Assembly (NCBI RefSeq): GCF_014649775.1
Contig: NZ_BMTR01000004.1
Coordinates: 124,001 to 188,000, forward strand
From: Streptomyces longisporoflavus
GTDB taxonomy: Bacteria > Actinomycetota > Actinomycetes > Streptomycetales > Streptomycetaceae
Direction of reading: 5' to 3'
Length of the DNA stretch: 64,000 bases
Shown here: positions 25,057 through 32,792 of the stretch, piece by piece
Position numbering within the stretch: the stretch's first letter is position 1
Layout of the letters: each line of letters starts with the position of its first letter
Translations under genes and position numbers: made by a program
The notes under the pieces: model-generated
What the model was told of the DNA's origin: nothing
Database searches by the model: none
The model's input: only the letters and a program-made list of their open reading frames with translations

Positions 25057-26211
25057 ATGGACCTCGACTTCACCGCCGGGGAAGAGGAGTTCAGGCGGCG
25101 GGCACGCGACTGGCTCGCCGGGCATGTGCCCGCCCGGCCGCTGCCCTCGCTGGAGACCCGGCAGGGTTTCGCGGCCCACCGCGCCTGGGAGGGCGAGCTC
25201 GCGGCCGACCGCTGGTCGGTCGTCTCCTGGCCCGAGGAGTACGGCGGGCAGGGCGTCGACATCGTCAAGTGGCTGGTGTTCGAGGAGGAGTACTTCGCGG
25301 CGGGCGGCCCCGGCCGGGTCTCGCAGAACGGCATCAACCTCCTCGCGCCGACCCTCTTCGACTTCGGGACCGCCGAGCAGCGCGCGCGGGTGCTGCCCCC
25401 GATGGCGAGCGGCGAAGTGATCTGGGCGCAGGCCTGGTCCGAGCCGGATTCCGGCTCCGACCTGGCGTCACTGCGCTCCGCCGCGCGCCGCACGGAAGGC
25501 GGTTGGCTGATCAGCGGGCAGAAGACCTGGTCGTCGCGGGCCGCGTTCGCCGACCGCGCGTTCGGCCTGTTCCGCAGCGAGCCCGTCGTCGACTCCGCCA
25601 AACCGCACCGGGGCCTGACGTACCTGATGTTCCCGCTCGACGCGGACGGCGTGACCGTCCGCCCCATCGGGCGCCTGGACGGCAAGCCCGCCTTCGCCGA
25701 GCTCTTCCTCGACGACGTCTTCGTGCCGGACGAGGACGTGATCGGCGAGCCGGGCCAGGGCTGGCGGATCGCCATGTCGACGACGGGCGACGAACGCGGT
25801 CTGACGCTGCGCTCCCCCGGCCGTTTCGTCGCCGCGGCCGAGCGCCTGACGCGGCAGTGGCGCACACACGGCGACCCCGCGGACACCGCGCTGCGCGACC
25901 GCGTGGCCGACGCCGTGATCGGGGCACGCGCCTATCAGCTGTTCACCTGGGCCAACGCGTCGCGCTTCGCCGCGGGCGAGACGATCGGCGCGGAGTCGAG
26001 CCTGAACAAGGTCTTCTGGTCCGAGTACGACATCGCGCTGCACGAGACAGCGCTCGATCTGCTCGGAGCCGAGGGCGAGTTGGCGGACGGCGGCGAATGG
26101 GCGGAGGGGTACGTCTTCTCGCTCGCAGGACCGATCTACGCGGGCACCAACGAGATCCAGCGCGACATCATCGCCGAGCGGCTGCTCGGACTGCCGAAGG
26201 GACGCCGCTGA
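25057..26211 (+). CDS. fadE31: Acyl-CoA dehydrogenase, FadE31-like
   Basis: 384 aa. FTAGEEEFRRRARDWLAGHV, WPEEYGGQGVDIVKWLVFEEEYFAAGGPGRVSQNG, QAWSEPDSGSDLASLRS and the C-terminal YAGTNEIQRDIIAERLLGLPK are typical ACAD segments; the first two recall mycobacterial FadE31. Steroid-degrading ACADs of this class work as alpha2beta2 heterotetramers, and the next gene encodes a plausible smaller partner overlapping by one base (TGATG). Probable role: dehydrogenation of a late C/D-ring acyl-CoA thioester. FadE30 is the other candidate name, but the pairing argues for FadE31. GAGGTGG precedes the ATG by ~6 bases. Confidence 0.78.
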   Translation: MDLDFTAGEEEFRRRARDWLAGHVPARPLPSLETRQGFAAHRAWEGELAADRWSVVSWPEEYGGQGVDIVKWLVFEEEYFAAGGPGRVSQNGINLLAPTLFDFGTAEQRARVLPPMASGEVIWAQAWSEPDSGSDLASLRSAARRTEGGWLISGQKTWSSRAAFADRAFGLFRSEPVVDSAKPHRGLTYLMFPLDADGVTVRPIGRLDGKPAFAELFLDDVFVPDEDVIGEPGQGWRIAMSTTGDERGLTLRSPGRFVAAAERLTRQWRTHGDPADTALRDRVADAVIGARAYQLFTWANASRFAAGETIGAESSLNKVFWSEYDIALHETALDLLGAEGELADGGEWAEGYVFSLAGPIYAGTNEIQRDIIAERLLGLPKGRR

Positions 26212-27203
26212 TGAGGTTCCTCCTCGATGTCGAGCAGAGGGAGTTCGCGCGCTCGCTCGACGCAATGCTGTCGGCGGCCGACACTCCGGCGGTCGCGAGG
26301 GCGTGGGCCGCAGGCGACCACGCGCCGGGGCGTGCCGTATGGGGGCGCCTCGCGGATGCGGGCGTGTTCGCGCTGGCCGTTCCCGAGGAGTACGAGGGGG
26401 CGGGGCTGCTCCCCGTAGAGGTGGCCGTCGCCTTCGTGGAGCTGGGGCGGCATGCGGTGCCGGGCCCTGTGGTCGAGACGGTGGCGGCGGGTGCGCTGCT
26501 CGCCCGCCTCGCCGAACTGGGCGAGGCGGCCCCGGCCAAGCGGCTCCTCGCACCGCTGGCCACCGGGGAGACCCTCGCGACGCTCGCTCTCCCCGAAGGG
26601 GGGCCATTCGCGCTGGATGCGGACGTGGCGACAGTGCGGCTAACCGCCACGGACGGCGAACTGCGCCTGGCTGCCGGGCACGCGCGCGTGGAGCGTTCGC
26701 TGGACCCGGTGCGGCGCCTCGCCCGGCTCGGGCCCGGCGAACTCCTCGCCTCGGGCCCTTCGGTGGCCGGGGCATCGCGGTGCGCGGCCGACTGGGCCGC
26801 GCTCGCGACGGCCGCGCAGGCGCTGGGGGCCGGGCTCGCGTTGCTGGACAGGACGGTCGCGTACGTGAAACAACGCACCCAGTTCGGCACGCCGATCGGC
26901 GGCTTCCAGGCGGTCAAGCACCGCCTGGCGGACGTCCTGACAGGCCTGGAGTTCGCCCGGCCCCTGCTGTACGGGGCGGCGCTGACCCTGAGGACGGCAG
27001 ACATCGCGGCGGCGAAAGCAGCGGCAGGCGAGGCCGCGTACGCCGCCGCGCGGGCGGCACTGCAACTCCACGGCGCGATCGGCTACACCGCGGAGAACGA
27101 CCTGTCCCTGTGGCTGACGAAGGCCCGGGCGCTGCGAACTGCCTGGGGCAGTCCTGCGGAGTGCCGGCGGCTGGTGCTGGCAGGGGGTTTCGGGGGCGAC
27201 TGA
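26211..27203 (+). CDS. fadE32: Acyl-CoA dehydrogenase partner subunit, FadE32-like
   Basis: 330 aa, shorter than catalytic homotetrameric ACADs. Retained motifs are VPEEYEGAGL, KQRTQFGTPIGGFQAVKHRLAD (FAD-contacting RxQFG) and LQLHGAIGYTAENDLSLWLTKAR. The middle domain is abbreviated, as in the subunits of heteromeric steroid ACADs such as FadE32/FadE33. Its start lies in the stop codon of the upstream gene. The 93 bp after it are C-rich with a repeated CTGCCCCTCAC and face a convergent gene. Confidence 0.76.
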   Translation: MRFLLDVEQREFARSLDAMLSAADTPAVARAWAAGDHAPGRAVWGRLADAGVFALAVPEEYEGAGLLPVEVAVAFVELGRHAVPGPVVETVAAGALLARLAELGEAAPAKRLLAPLATGETLATLALPEGGPFALDADVATVRLTATDGELRLAAGHARVERSLDPVRRLARLGPGELLASGPSVAGASRCAADWAALATAAQALGAGLALLDRTVAYVKQRTQFGTPIGGFQAVKHRLADVLTGLEFARPLLYGAALTLRTADIAAAKAAAGEAAYAAARAALQLHGAIGYTAENDLSLWLTKARALRTAWGSPAECRRLVLAGGFGGD

Positions 27204-27296
27204 CGCGCGCCGGAAGCCCCGCCCTGCCCCTCACGCTCACTCCCGACCCGGCCTTTCTCTCACCCATGTTCCCCGACCCCTGCCCTGCCCTGCCCC

Positions 27297-28289
27297 TCAC
27301 GCGTACTCCCAACCCCCGTCCCCCACCTGCTCGCGGGCGATCCGGCGCCACTCCGGGGTGCCGCCCGTGAGCGGCCAGGCCCAGGTGGGGCGGCGGGCCG
27401 TGCGGAGTTGTCCGAGGCGGCGGGCCAAGGCCGGGCCCGCGAATTCGGCGCCGTCGGGGACGTGCGGGCCCTGCGCGGCGCGCAGTTCGGTGAACCTCGC
27501 CAGTTCTGCCTCGTACGTCCGCACGGCCCGTTCCGTGCCCGTGTCCACCTCGTCCTGCGGGGCGACCCGCCGCAGTTCCAGGACGGCCGGTTCCACGGAC
27601 TCGGCGATCGCCGCTGCCAGCCGGGCGTGGCCGTCCAGGATCACGTGGCTGTCGAGCCCGCTCACCCACCAGAGCAGAACGGGCGGCAGCGTGCCGTCCC
27701 TCGCCTGCTTGCGGTACGCCTTGACCCGGGGGTCGGCCGCCTCCGGCATGGCCCGCAGCGGAAAGATCTCCCACGAGCCGTTGTGGATCCACCAGTCGAT
27801 GTATCCGTCGGGGTCGCCCTCCACGAGCAGCGAGCGCCAGTACTCTCCGTGCGGCCACCCGCGGTGATTCGGCCGGAGGAGCAGCAGTGGGTCCGGAGCC
27901 AGCACCCAGCGCCCGTCATGCAGAGGGCTGTCGGGTGATGTGGTGAGTGCGGTCGCGAAACGGTGGGCCCAGCGCTGCGCCGAGCCCGCGTACTCGCGGG
28001 CCGTCTGCGCACGCAGAGGTGGCACAGGGGGTCGGTAGCGGCCGGTCCGGTAGAAGTCGACGCCCTGCCGGTTCGGGTCGACCGAGGCGAGGAGCAGCGG
28101 GTCCGCGGCGGCTCCCTGCGTCAGGAGCAGCCGGTGGTCCGCGGTCCGCAGGCACAGCCCGGGCCGCGGCCGGTCCCGTACCTCCAGGAGCAAGCCGTTC
28201 CAGGTGCCGCCGGATCGGGTGAGGTTCGTGCGTCGCGCTCCGTTGCGCGGACCGGACGCTCCCCCGGCGGATGTGCCCGCAGGAGACAT
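27297..28289 (-). CDS. Unknown protein with a ParB-like motif
   Basis: 330 aa, not recognised as a named family. The segment SGLDSHVILDGHARLAAAIAESVEPAVLELRRV (~residue 195) resembles the LDGHHRLxAA core of ParB/sulfiredoxin-like folds, where it contacts nucleotide or DNA; the rest (GYIDWWIHNGSWEIFPLRAMPEA, PTWAWPLTGGTPEWRRIAREQ) is Trp-rich and unfamiliar. The ATG at 28289 is chosen for a strong GGAGGTGA seven bases upstream; upstream in-frame sequence to 28379 is not coding-like. Divergent from anmK by 158 bp. Function unknown. Confidence 0.75.
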   Translation of the reverse strand: MSPAGTSAGGASGPRNGARRTNLTRSGGTWNGLLLEVRDRPRPGLCLRTADHRLLLTQGAAADPLLLASVDPNRQGVDFYRTGRYRPPVPPLRAQTAREYAGSAQRWAHRFATALTTSPDSPLHDGRWVLAPDPLLLLRPNHRGWPHGEYWRSLLVEGDPDGYIDWWIHNGSWEIFPLRAMPEAADPRVKAYRKQARDGTLPPVLLWWVSGLDSHVILDGHARLAAAIAESVEPAVLELRRVAPQDEVDTGTERAVRTYEAELARFTELRAAQGPHVPDGAEFAGPALARRLGQLRTARRPTWAWPLTGGTPEWRRIAREQVGDGGWEYA

Positions 28290-28447
28290 GGACCAGTCAC
28301 CTCCCTTGCTCCCCCGCCATGGAAACTGGATCGTACGTGCGAGTGCGCGTGCCGCGTCATCGCTGCGATGATCAAACACACCGACCAGGCCAGGAGAGCG
28401 GGCTGGCCAGGAGCGGGACTGGCCAGGAGAGCGAGAGGGGCAAGCAC

Positions 28448-29614
28448 GTGCGCGTAATCGGGCTCATGTCGGGGACTTCGTACGACGCCATCGATGCCGC
28501 GGCGGCCGACCTGACGTTGGACGGCGACCGGCTGCTGCTCTCTCCGCTGGGTCTCATCACCAGGGGCTACGACGAGACGCTGCGGACGGCGCTCGGCGCC
28601 GCGCTGCCGCCCGCCGCCACCACGCTGGCGGACGTCTGCCGCCTCGACACCCGCATCGGCCAGGCCTTCGCCGCGGCGGCGGCCGAGGCGGACCGCGAAC
28701 TGTGCGACGGACGCGCCGAGTTGGTGGCCTCGCACGGGCAGACGGTCTACCACTGGGTGGAGGACGGACAGGCGCACGGCACCCTGCAGATCGGGCAACC
28801 CGCGTGGATCGCCGAGCGGACGGGACTCCCGGTGGTCTCCGACTTCCGGCCACGCGACATCGCCGCGGGCGGCCAGGGCGCCCCTCTGGTCAGCATCGTC
28901 GACAGGATGTGGCTGCGCGGCAGGCCCGGCTCCCCCGCCGCGCTGAACCTCGGCGGCATCGCCAACATCACCGCCCCGGACGGCACCGCCTTCGACACGG
29001 GCCCGGCGAACGCCCTCATCGACGCCGCCGTACGCGAACTGACGCGCGGACGGCTCACGTACGACTCCGAGGGCGAGATGGCCGCGCGCGGCACGGTCGA
29101 CGACGGGCTGCTCGCGAAACTGCTCGGCGAGCCGTACTACGCCAGGCCCGCACCGAAGACCACCGGCAAGGAGCTCTTCCATCTGCCCTATCTCCGGGCC
29201 GCGCTCACCGGGCACGAGGCCCTCGCCCCGCAGGATGTCGTCGCCACGCTGACCCGGCTCACCGCCCGCACGGTCGCCGACGCCGTCCGGACGGTCGGCG
29301 CCTCCGAGGTCATCGCATCCGGCGGCGGCACGCGCAACCCGACGCTGATGGCCTTCCTGCGGGCCGAGTTGGGGGACGGCATCCCGGTGCGCACCTCAGA
29401 CGAGCTCGGACTGCCGTCCGCCGCGAAAGAGGCGTACGCCTTCGCGGTACTCGGCTTCCTGAGCGCACACGGACTGCCGGGGACGGTGCCGCAGAGCACG
29501 GGGGCCCGGCATGCGAGCGTGCTGGGGTCGATCACTCCGGGCCGGGCCGGAATCCAGGTGCCCGCCCCGGCGGGCGCCGGGCCGACGCGCCTGGTGGTGG
29601 ACGGACTGGGGTGA
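28448..29614 (+). CDS. anmK: Anhydro-N-acetylmuramic acid kinase
   Basis: 388 aa sugar kinase of the ASKHA fold. VIGLMSGTSYDAIDAA is the ATP-binding N-terminal motif, ASHGQTVYHW, QIGQPAWIAERTGLPVVSDFRPRDIAAGGQGAPLV, LNLGGIANITA and FDTGPANALID complete the AnmK signature. It cleaves the 1,6-anhydro bond of anhydro-MurNAc and phosphorylates O6, recycling cell-wall material. GTG start behind GAGGGG. The leader contains two copies of CTGGCCAGGAG. No MurQ or other recycling gene is adjacent. Confidence 0.92.
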   Translation: MRVIGLMSGTSYDAIDAAAADLTLDGDRLLLSPLGLITRGYDETLRTALGAALPPAATTLADVCRLDTRIGQAFAAAAAEADRELCDGRAELVASHGQTVYHWVEDGQAHGTLQIGQPAWIAERTGLPVVSDFRPRDIAAGGQGAPLVSIVDRMWLRGRPGSPAALNLGGIANITAPDGTAFDTGPANALIDAAVRELTRGRLTYDSEGEMAARGTVDDGLLAKLLGEPYYARPAPKTTGKELFHLPYLRAALTGHEALAPQDVVATLTRLTARTVADAVRTVGASEVIASGGGTRNPTLMAFLRAELGDGIPVRTSDELGLPSAAKEAYAFAVLGFLSAHGLPGTVPQSTGARHASVLGSITPGRAGIQVPAPAGAGPTRLVVDGLG

Positions 29615-29753
29615 ACCCAGAACTCGCCTTGCGGGCGCGCCACTCGCCTTGCGGGCCCGCCAAATGAACCGGGACCTCCGTAGCCGTGCCGTAGTCGCCC
29701 AGTAGCCGCCCCCTCTCATCCCTCTTTCACCGAATGCTCATACCCTGGCGCCC

Positions 29754-30860
29754 ATGACCCAGGTAACCCCTCCCGGCTGGTATCCCGACCCCGGCCAGAC
29801 AAATGACGGTCCCCGTACCGAGCGCTGGTGGGACGGGAACGTATGGACGGACCAGGTCCGCGCGGTGGGTTCCGCCGCCGGGTGGGGCTCCGGTCCGACA
29901 ACTCCGACGGCTCCGGCGCCCACGACGACTCCGGCGGCCCCGACGACTCCCCCCGCCTATCCGCCCACCGCTCCCATGGGCGTCCCCACGGGCGTCCCGG
30001 CCGGCGCCCCTGGCTCGTACCCGGGCGCGTATCCGGACTACCCCTCCTACCCGGGGCAGCCCACCGCCCCCAAGCGCGGCCTTCGTACCGGCATAGCCAT
30101 CGGCGCCGCCCTCGTGGTCCTGGCCGGGATAGGCGGCGGCGTCTACTTCCTGACCTCCGACGACGACGGGGACGGTGACGGTGGCAGCGACAACGCCGCC
30201 AAGCCCCCGTCGTCCTCGGCCCCGGCGAAGCCCGGTGACCCGCAGGACCCCCAGAACCCGCAGGACCCCGAGCAGTCCCAGCCGCCCGGCGGCGGCCCCT
30301 CCGACATACCGGGCGGGGACGGCAAGTACGTCCCCGACAGGCTCAGCGGCCTCAGCCTCCCCGTACCGGACGACTGGACCGGGTCGAGCGGCGAGCAGGG
30401 CGGGGCGGCGGTCACCACGGGCCCCTACCCGTGCCCCGGGGAGACGGACAAGACCTGCTCCCGCGGCGGCGCGTACCTCGGGCTCGCCAAGGGCTTCGAG
30501 AACGACGAGAAGACGGCGGAGGCAGCCGCCAAGGCCGACATAGCCGCCAACGCCAAGGAGTCCTACGGCGGCAAGACGTACGGCAAGATCACCTCGCACA
30601 AGGAGCTGGAGTCCAAGGCGGTGACCGTCGCGGGGCAGAAGGGCTACCTCGTCCGCTGGAAGGCCGTCACCGAGAAGAGCGACGACGGCTATGTCCAGTC
30701 GCTGGCCTTCCCGTCCCCCGTCATGAAGTCCGAGCTCGTCATCGTCCGCTTCGGCATCGACGTCAACGACAAGTCACCGAAGCTGTCCGTGATGGACGAG
30801 ATATCCAAGGGGATCAAGGTCGCGTCGGGCGGCGGAGGCGGTAACGGCAAGGAAGTCTGA
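29754..30860 (+). CDS. DUF2510 single-pass membrane protein
   Basis: 368 aa. Residues 1-40 are a DUF2510 module (PPGWYPDPGQ...RWWDGNVWTDQVR). Then a Pro/Thr/Ala-rich cytoplasmic linker, one transmembrane helix (TGIAIGAALVVLAGIGGGVYFLT, about 112-134), an Asp/Gly then Pro/Gln-rich spacer and an extracytoplasmic domain of ~170 residues (VPDRLSGLSLPVPDDWTGSSG ... VIVRFGIDVNDKSPKLSVMDEISKGIKVA) with a Cys pair (YPCPGETDKTCSRGG). Common in Streptomyces; role unknown. Confidence 0.82.
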   Translation: MTQVTPPGWYPDPGQTNDGPRTERWWDGNVWTDQVRAVGSAAGWGSGPTTPTAPAPTTTPAAPTTPPAYPPTAPMGVPTGVPAGAPGSYPGAYPDYPSYPGQPTAPKRGLRTGIAIGAALVVLAGIGGGVYFLTSDDDGDGDGGSDNAAKPPSSSAPAKPGDPQDPQNPQDPEQSQPPGGGPSDIPGGDGKYVPDRLSGLSLPVPDDWTGSSGEQGGAAVTTGPYPCPGETDKTCSRGGAYLGLAKGFENDEKTAEAAAKADIAANAKESYGGKTYGKITSHKELESKAVTVAGQKGYLVRWKAVTEKSDDGYVQSLAFPSPVMKSELVIVRFGIDVNDKSPKLSVMDEISKGIKVASGGGGGNGKEV

Positions 30861-30960
30861 CGGAACCGCAAGGAGTCTGACGGAACCGCGAGCAGTCCGA
30901 CGGGCCGCCCCGAGGACGGGCGCCGGCGGGATTCCGCCGAGGGCCGGAAACGTCGGAGCC

Positions 30961-30994
30961 GGGCGGGACGGAACCTCAGGGGTTCCGCCCGCCC
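30961..30994. terminator. Hairpin between convergent DUF2510 and TetR genes
   Basis: GGGCGGG-a-CGGAACC pairs with GGTTCCGCCCGCCC around a five-base loop, with one bulged A. It sits midway in the 224-bp gap between two convergent genes and could terminate both. The gap also has a duplicated GGAACCGC..GAGTCTGAC unit just after the DUF2510 gene. Confidence 0.55.
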
Positions 30995-31084
30995 GGCCCG
31001 GAGCGGCCACGCCACCCCCGTCCCCACGGTGCGACGCGGCGCAGGCAGATCGGGGCCCGTCATCCATGGGACCCCGGTCCACGA

Positions 31085-31747
31085 TCAGGTGGGTCTGGTC
31101 AGACCCAGCGCGGGCAGTACGCACGCCTCCACGAAGTCGGACAGGTACTCCTCGTCCGCGGCCTTGCCCTCGAGCACCGGCCGGGCCCGGACCACGCCCA
31201 TGAGCTGGGCCGTGATGAACTTCGTGGCCGGATGGTCCGCCGCGATCTCGCCCCGGGCCACTCCGCGCTCCACGAGGTCGTCGAGCGCCTTGGTCTCCGG
31301 CTCCACCAGCGCCTCGCGCAGCGCACTGCGCAGGTCCTCGTCCTGCAGCACCGCGTGGCTGAGCGCCTGCACGAGCATGCTGTCACGCGTCGACCACTCG
31401 CCCGCGGCCTTCGCCGCCTCGCGCAGATCCCCGGCGAGCGTGCCGGTGTCGATGCCCGCGAAACGCACGCAGCGGTTGGCCCGCAGTGCCGCAGCCACGA
31501 ACTGGGGCTTCGTCTTCCACTGGCGGTAGAGCGTGGACTTGCTGCACCGGGTGGTCGCGGCCACGCCCTCCATGGTCACGGCGTCGTAACCGCACTCGCG
31601 GAGCTGGTCGAGGACCGCGTCGTAGAACTCCTGCTCACGCTCGGGCGTGATCTTGGAGCGGCGCGACGAGCCCACGGAGTCCGTTGCCCCTGCGTCCACT
31701 GCCGCTGTGTCCACTGCCTGGTCCGGTGCCTGCTCCGGCGACGTCAT
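31085..31747 (-). CDS. TetR-family transcriptional regulator
   Basis: 220 aa. A ~35-residue flexible N-terminus precedes the HTH (EFYDAVLDQLRECGYDAVTMEGVAATTRCSKSTLYRQWKTKPQFVAAAL); the C-terminal ligand domain includes DSMLVQALSHAVLQDEDLRSALREALVEPETKALDDLVERGVARGE and ends VLPALGL. This is the TetR_C type often seen beside efflux or membrane-lipid genes. The ATG at 31747 is divergent from a PAP2 phosphatase/DMT transporter pair across a 232-bp region with a repeated operator array, so autoregulation and control of that pair are likely. Confidence 0.85.
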   Translation of the reverse strand: MTSPEQAPDQAVDTAAVDAGATDSVGSSRRSKITPEREQEFYDAVLDQLRECGYDAVTMEGVAATTRCSKSTLYRQWKTKPQFVAAALRANRCVRFAGIDTGTLAGDLREAAKAAGEWSTRDSMLVQALSHAVLQDEDLRSALREALVEPETKALDDLVERGVARGEIAADHPATKFITAQLMGVVRARPVLEGKAADEEYLSDFVEACVLPALGLTRPT

Positions 31748-31786
31748 GACTCTTCTCCTCGGTGCGGCGGCTTCGACCGGCGCTAT

Positions 31787-31854
31787 CGATACGCCAGTGT
31801 ACCGGTACGGCTCCGTATCGGTACACTGGCGTATCGGTACACTGGCGTATCGAT
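31787..31854. promoter_or_regulatory. Repeated operator array for the adjacent TetR regulator
   Basis: An 18-20 bp element occurs inverted at 31785-31804 (CGATACGCCAGTGTACCG core) and directly at 31819-31836 and 31835-31854 (CGGTACACTGGCGTATCG). The three are exact complements over 18 bp. A degenerate copy (12 of 18) at 31803-31820 fills the gap, so units recur with an exact 16-bp period. Each unit is itself an imperfect palindrome with ends CGrTAC and GTAyCG, as for TetR dimers. It lies 40 bp upstream of the TetR start and ~125 bp upstream of the PAP2 gene. Confidence 0.72.
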
Positions 31855-31979
31855 GAACGGAGCGCTCGCTCCCCCGCTCGATATCCGCACCACGCACCCG
31901 CACCACGCACTTCCACCTCGCACCACGCACTCCCACCACACACCCGCACCACCCAGTCGTCACGTAAAGGGGCCGGGGG

Positions 31980-32792
31980 ATGAAATCCCGAACCGAGCCC
32001 GCAGAAAGGGAACCGGACATATCCGTCCGGGAGCCGGACACATCTGCCCGACCGCCCCTCGTCCGCGAGCTTCTCCTCGTCGTAGGACTCTTCCTCGTCT
32101 ACAAACTCGGCAGGCAGCTGGCCAACGGCCACACCGGCGAGGCCTTCCGCAACGCCCACCACGTGTGGGACGCCGAGCGCACCCTGCGGCTGCCGGGCGA
32201 GGGAGCCGTACAGGACGTGCTGCTCGGCAGCGACACCCTCGTGCACATCGCGAACACCTACTACGCGACCGTGCACTTCCCGGCCACCGTCCTGTTCCTG
32301 GTCTGGCTCTATCTGCGCAGGCCCCGGCACTACGTATGGAGCAGGCGGGTGCTCGCCGCGCTGACCGCGGCGGCCCTCGTGCTGCACCTGACCTTCCCGC
32401 TCGCGCCGCCCCGGATGCTGCACGCGGCGGGGCTCGTGGACACCGGGCAGGTGTACGGGCCCAGTGTCTACGGCGCTGCCCCTCAGACGGACACGATGGC
32501 CAACCAGTTCGCCGCGATGCCGTCCCTGCACTTCGGCTGGGCGCTGATGATCGCCGTCGGGCTCATCGTCGCGACCTCGTCGCGCTGGCGGTGGCTGTGG
32601 CTGCTGCACCCGCTGATCACCCTGCTCGTGGTCGTCGGGACCGCCAACCACTACTGGCTCGACGCCATCGCGGTGACCGCGCTGCTCGGCATCGCGCTCG
32701 CCGTGATCAAGCTGCCGGACCCCGCGCGCTCCCGCGTCGTACGACGGCACGCTCCCGCACACCAGCTGGCCGCCCCGGGGGTACGACGATGA
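31980..32792 (+). CDS. PAP2-superfamily membrane phosphatase
   Basis: 270 aa with about six transmembrane helices (first LVRELLLVVGLFLVYKLGR). Catalytic PAP2 motifs: the N-terminal one is reduced to a short Arg-rich stretch, followed by AAMPSLHFGWALMIA (His general acid) and ANHYWLDAIAVTALLG (His nucleophile). This pattern is the PAP2_3 / inositol-phosphoceramide-synthase-like subgroup, acting on lipid phosphates at the membrane. Upstream there is a C/A-rich stretch of repeated CACCACGCAC. Start codon overlaps nothing; its stop overlaps the next gene (ATGA). Confidence 0.83.
   Translation: MKSRTEPAEREPDISVREPDTSARPPLVRELLLVVGLFLVYKLGRQLANGHTGEAFRNAHHVWDAERTLRLPGEGAVQDVLLGSDTLVHIANTYYATVHFPATVLFLVWLYLRRPRHYVWSRRVLAALTAAALVLHLTFPLAPPRMLHAAGLVDTGQVYGPSVYGAAPQTDTMANQFAAMPSLHFGWALMIAVGLIVATSSRWRWLWLLHPLITLLVVVGTANHYWLDAIAVTALLGIALAVIKLPDPARSRVVRRHAPAHQLAAPGVRR

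Noticed and set aside
31785..31854. Terminal inverted repeats of an insertion sequence
   Set aside because: No transposase gene or target-site duplication nearby; tandem phased copies beside a TetR gene fit operators better.
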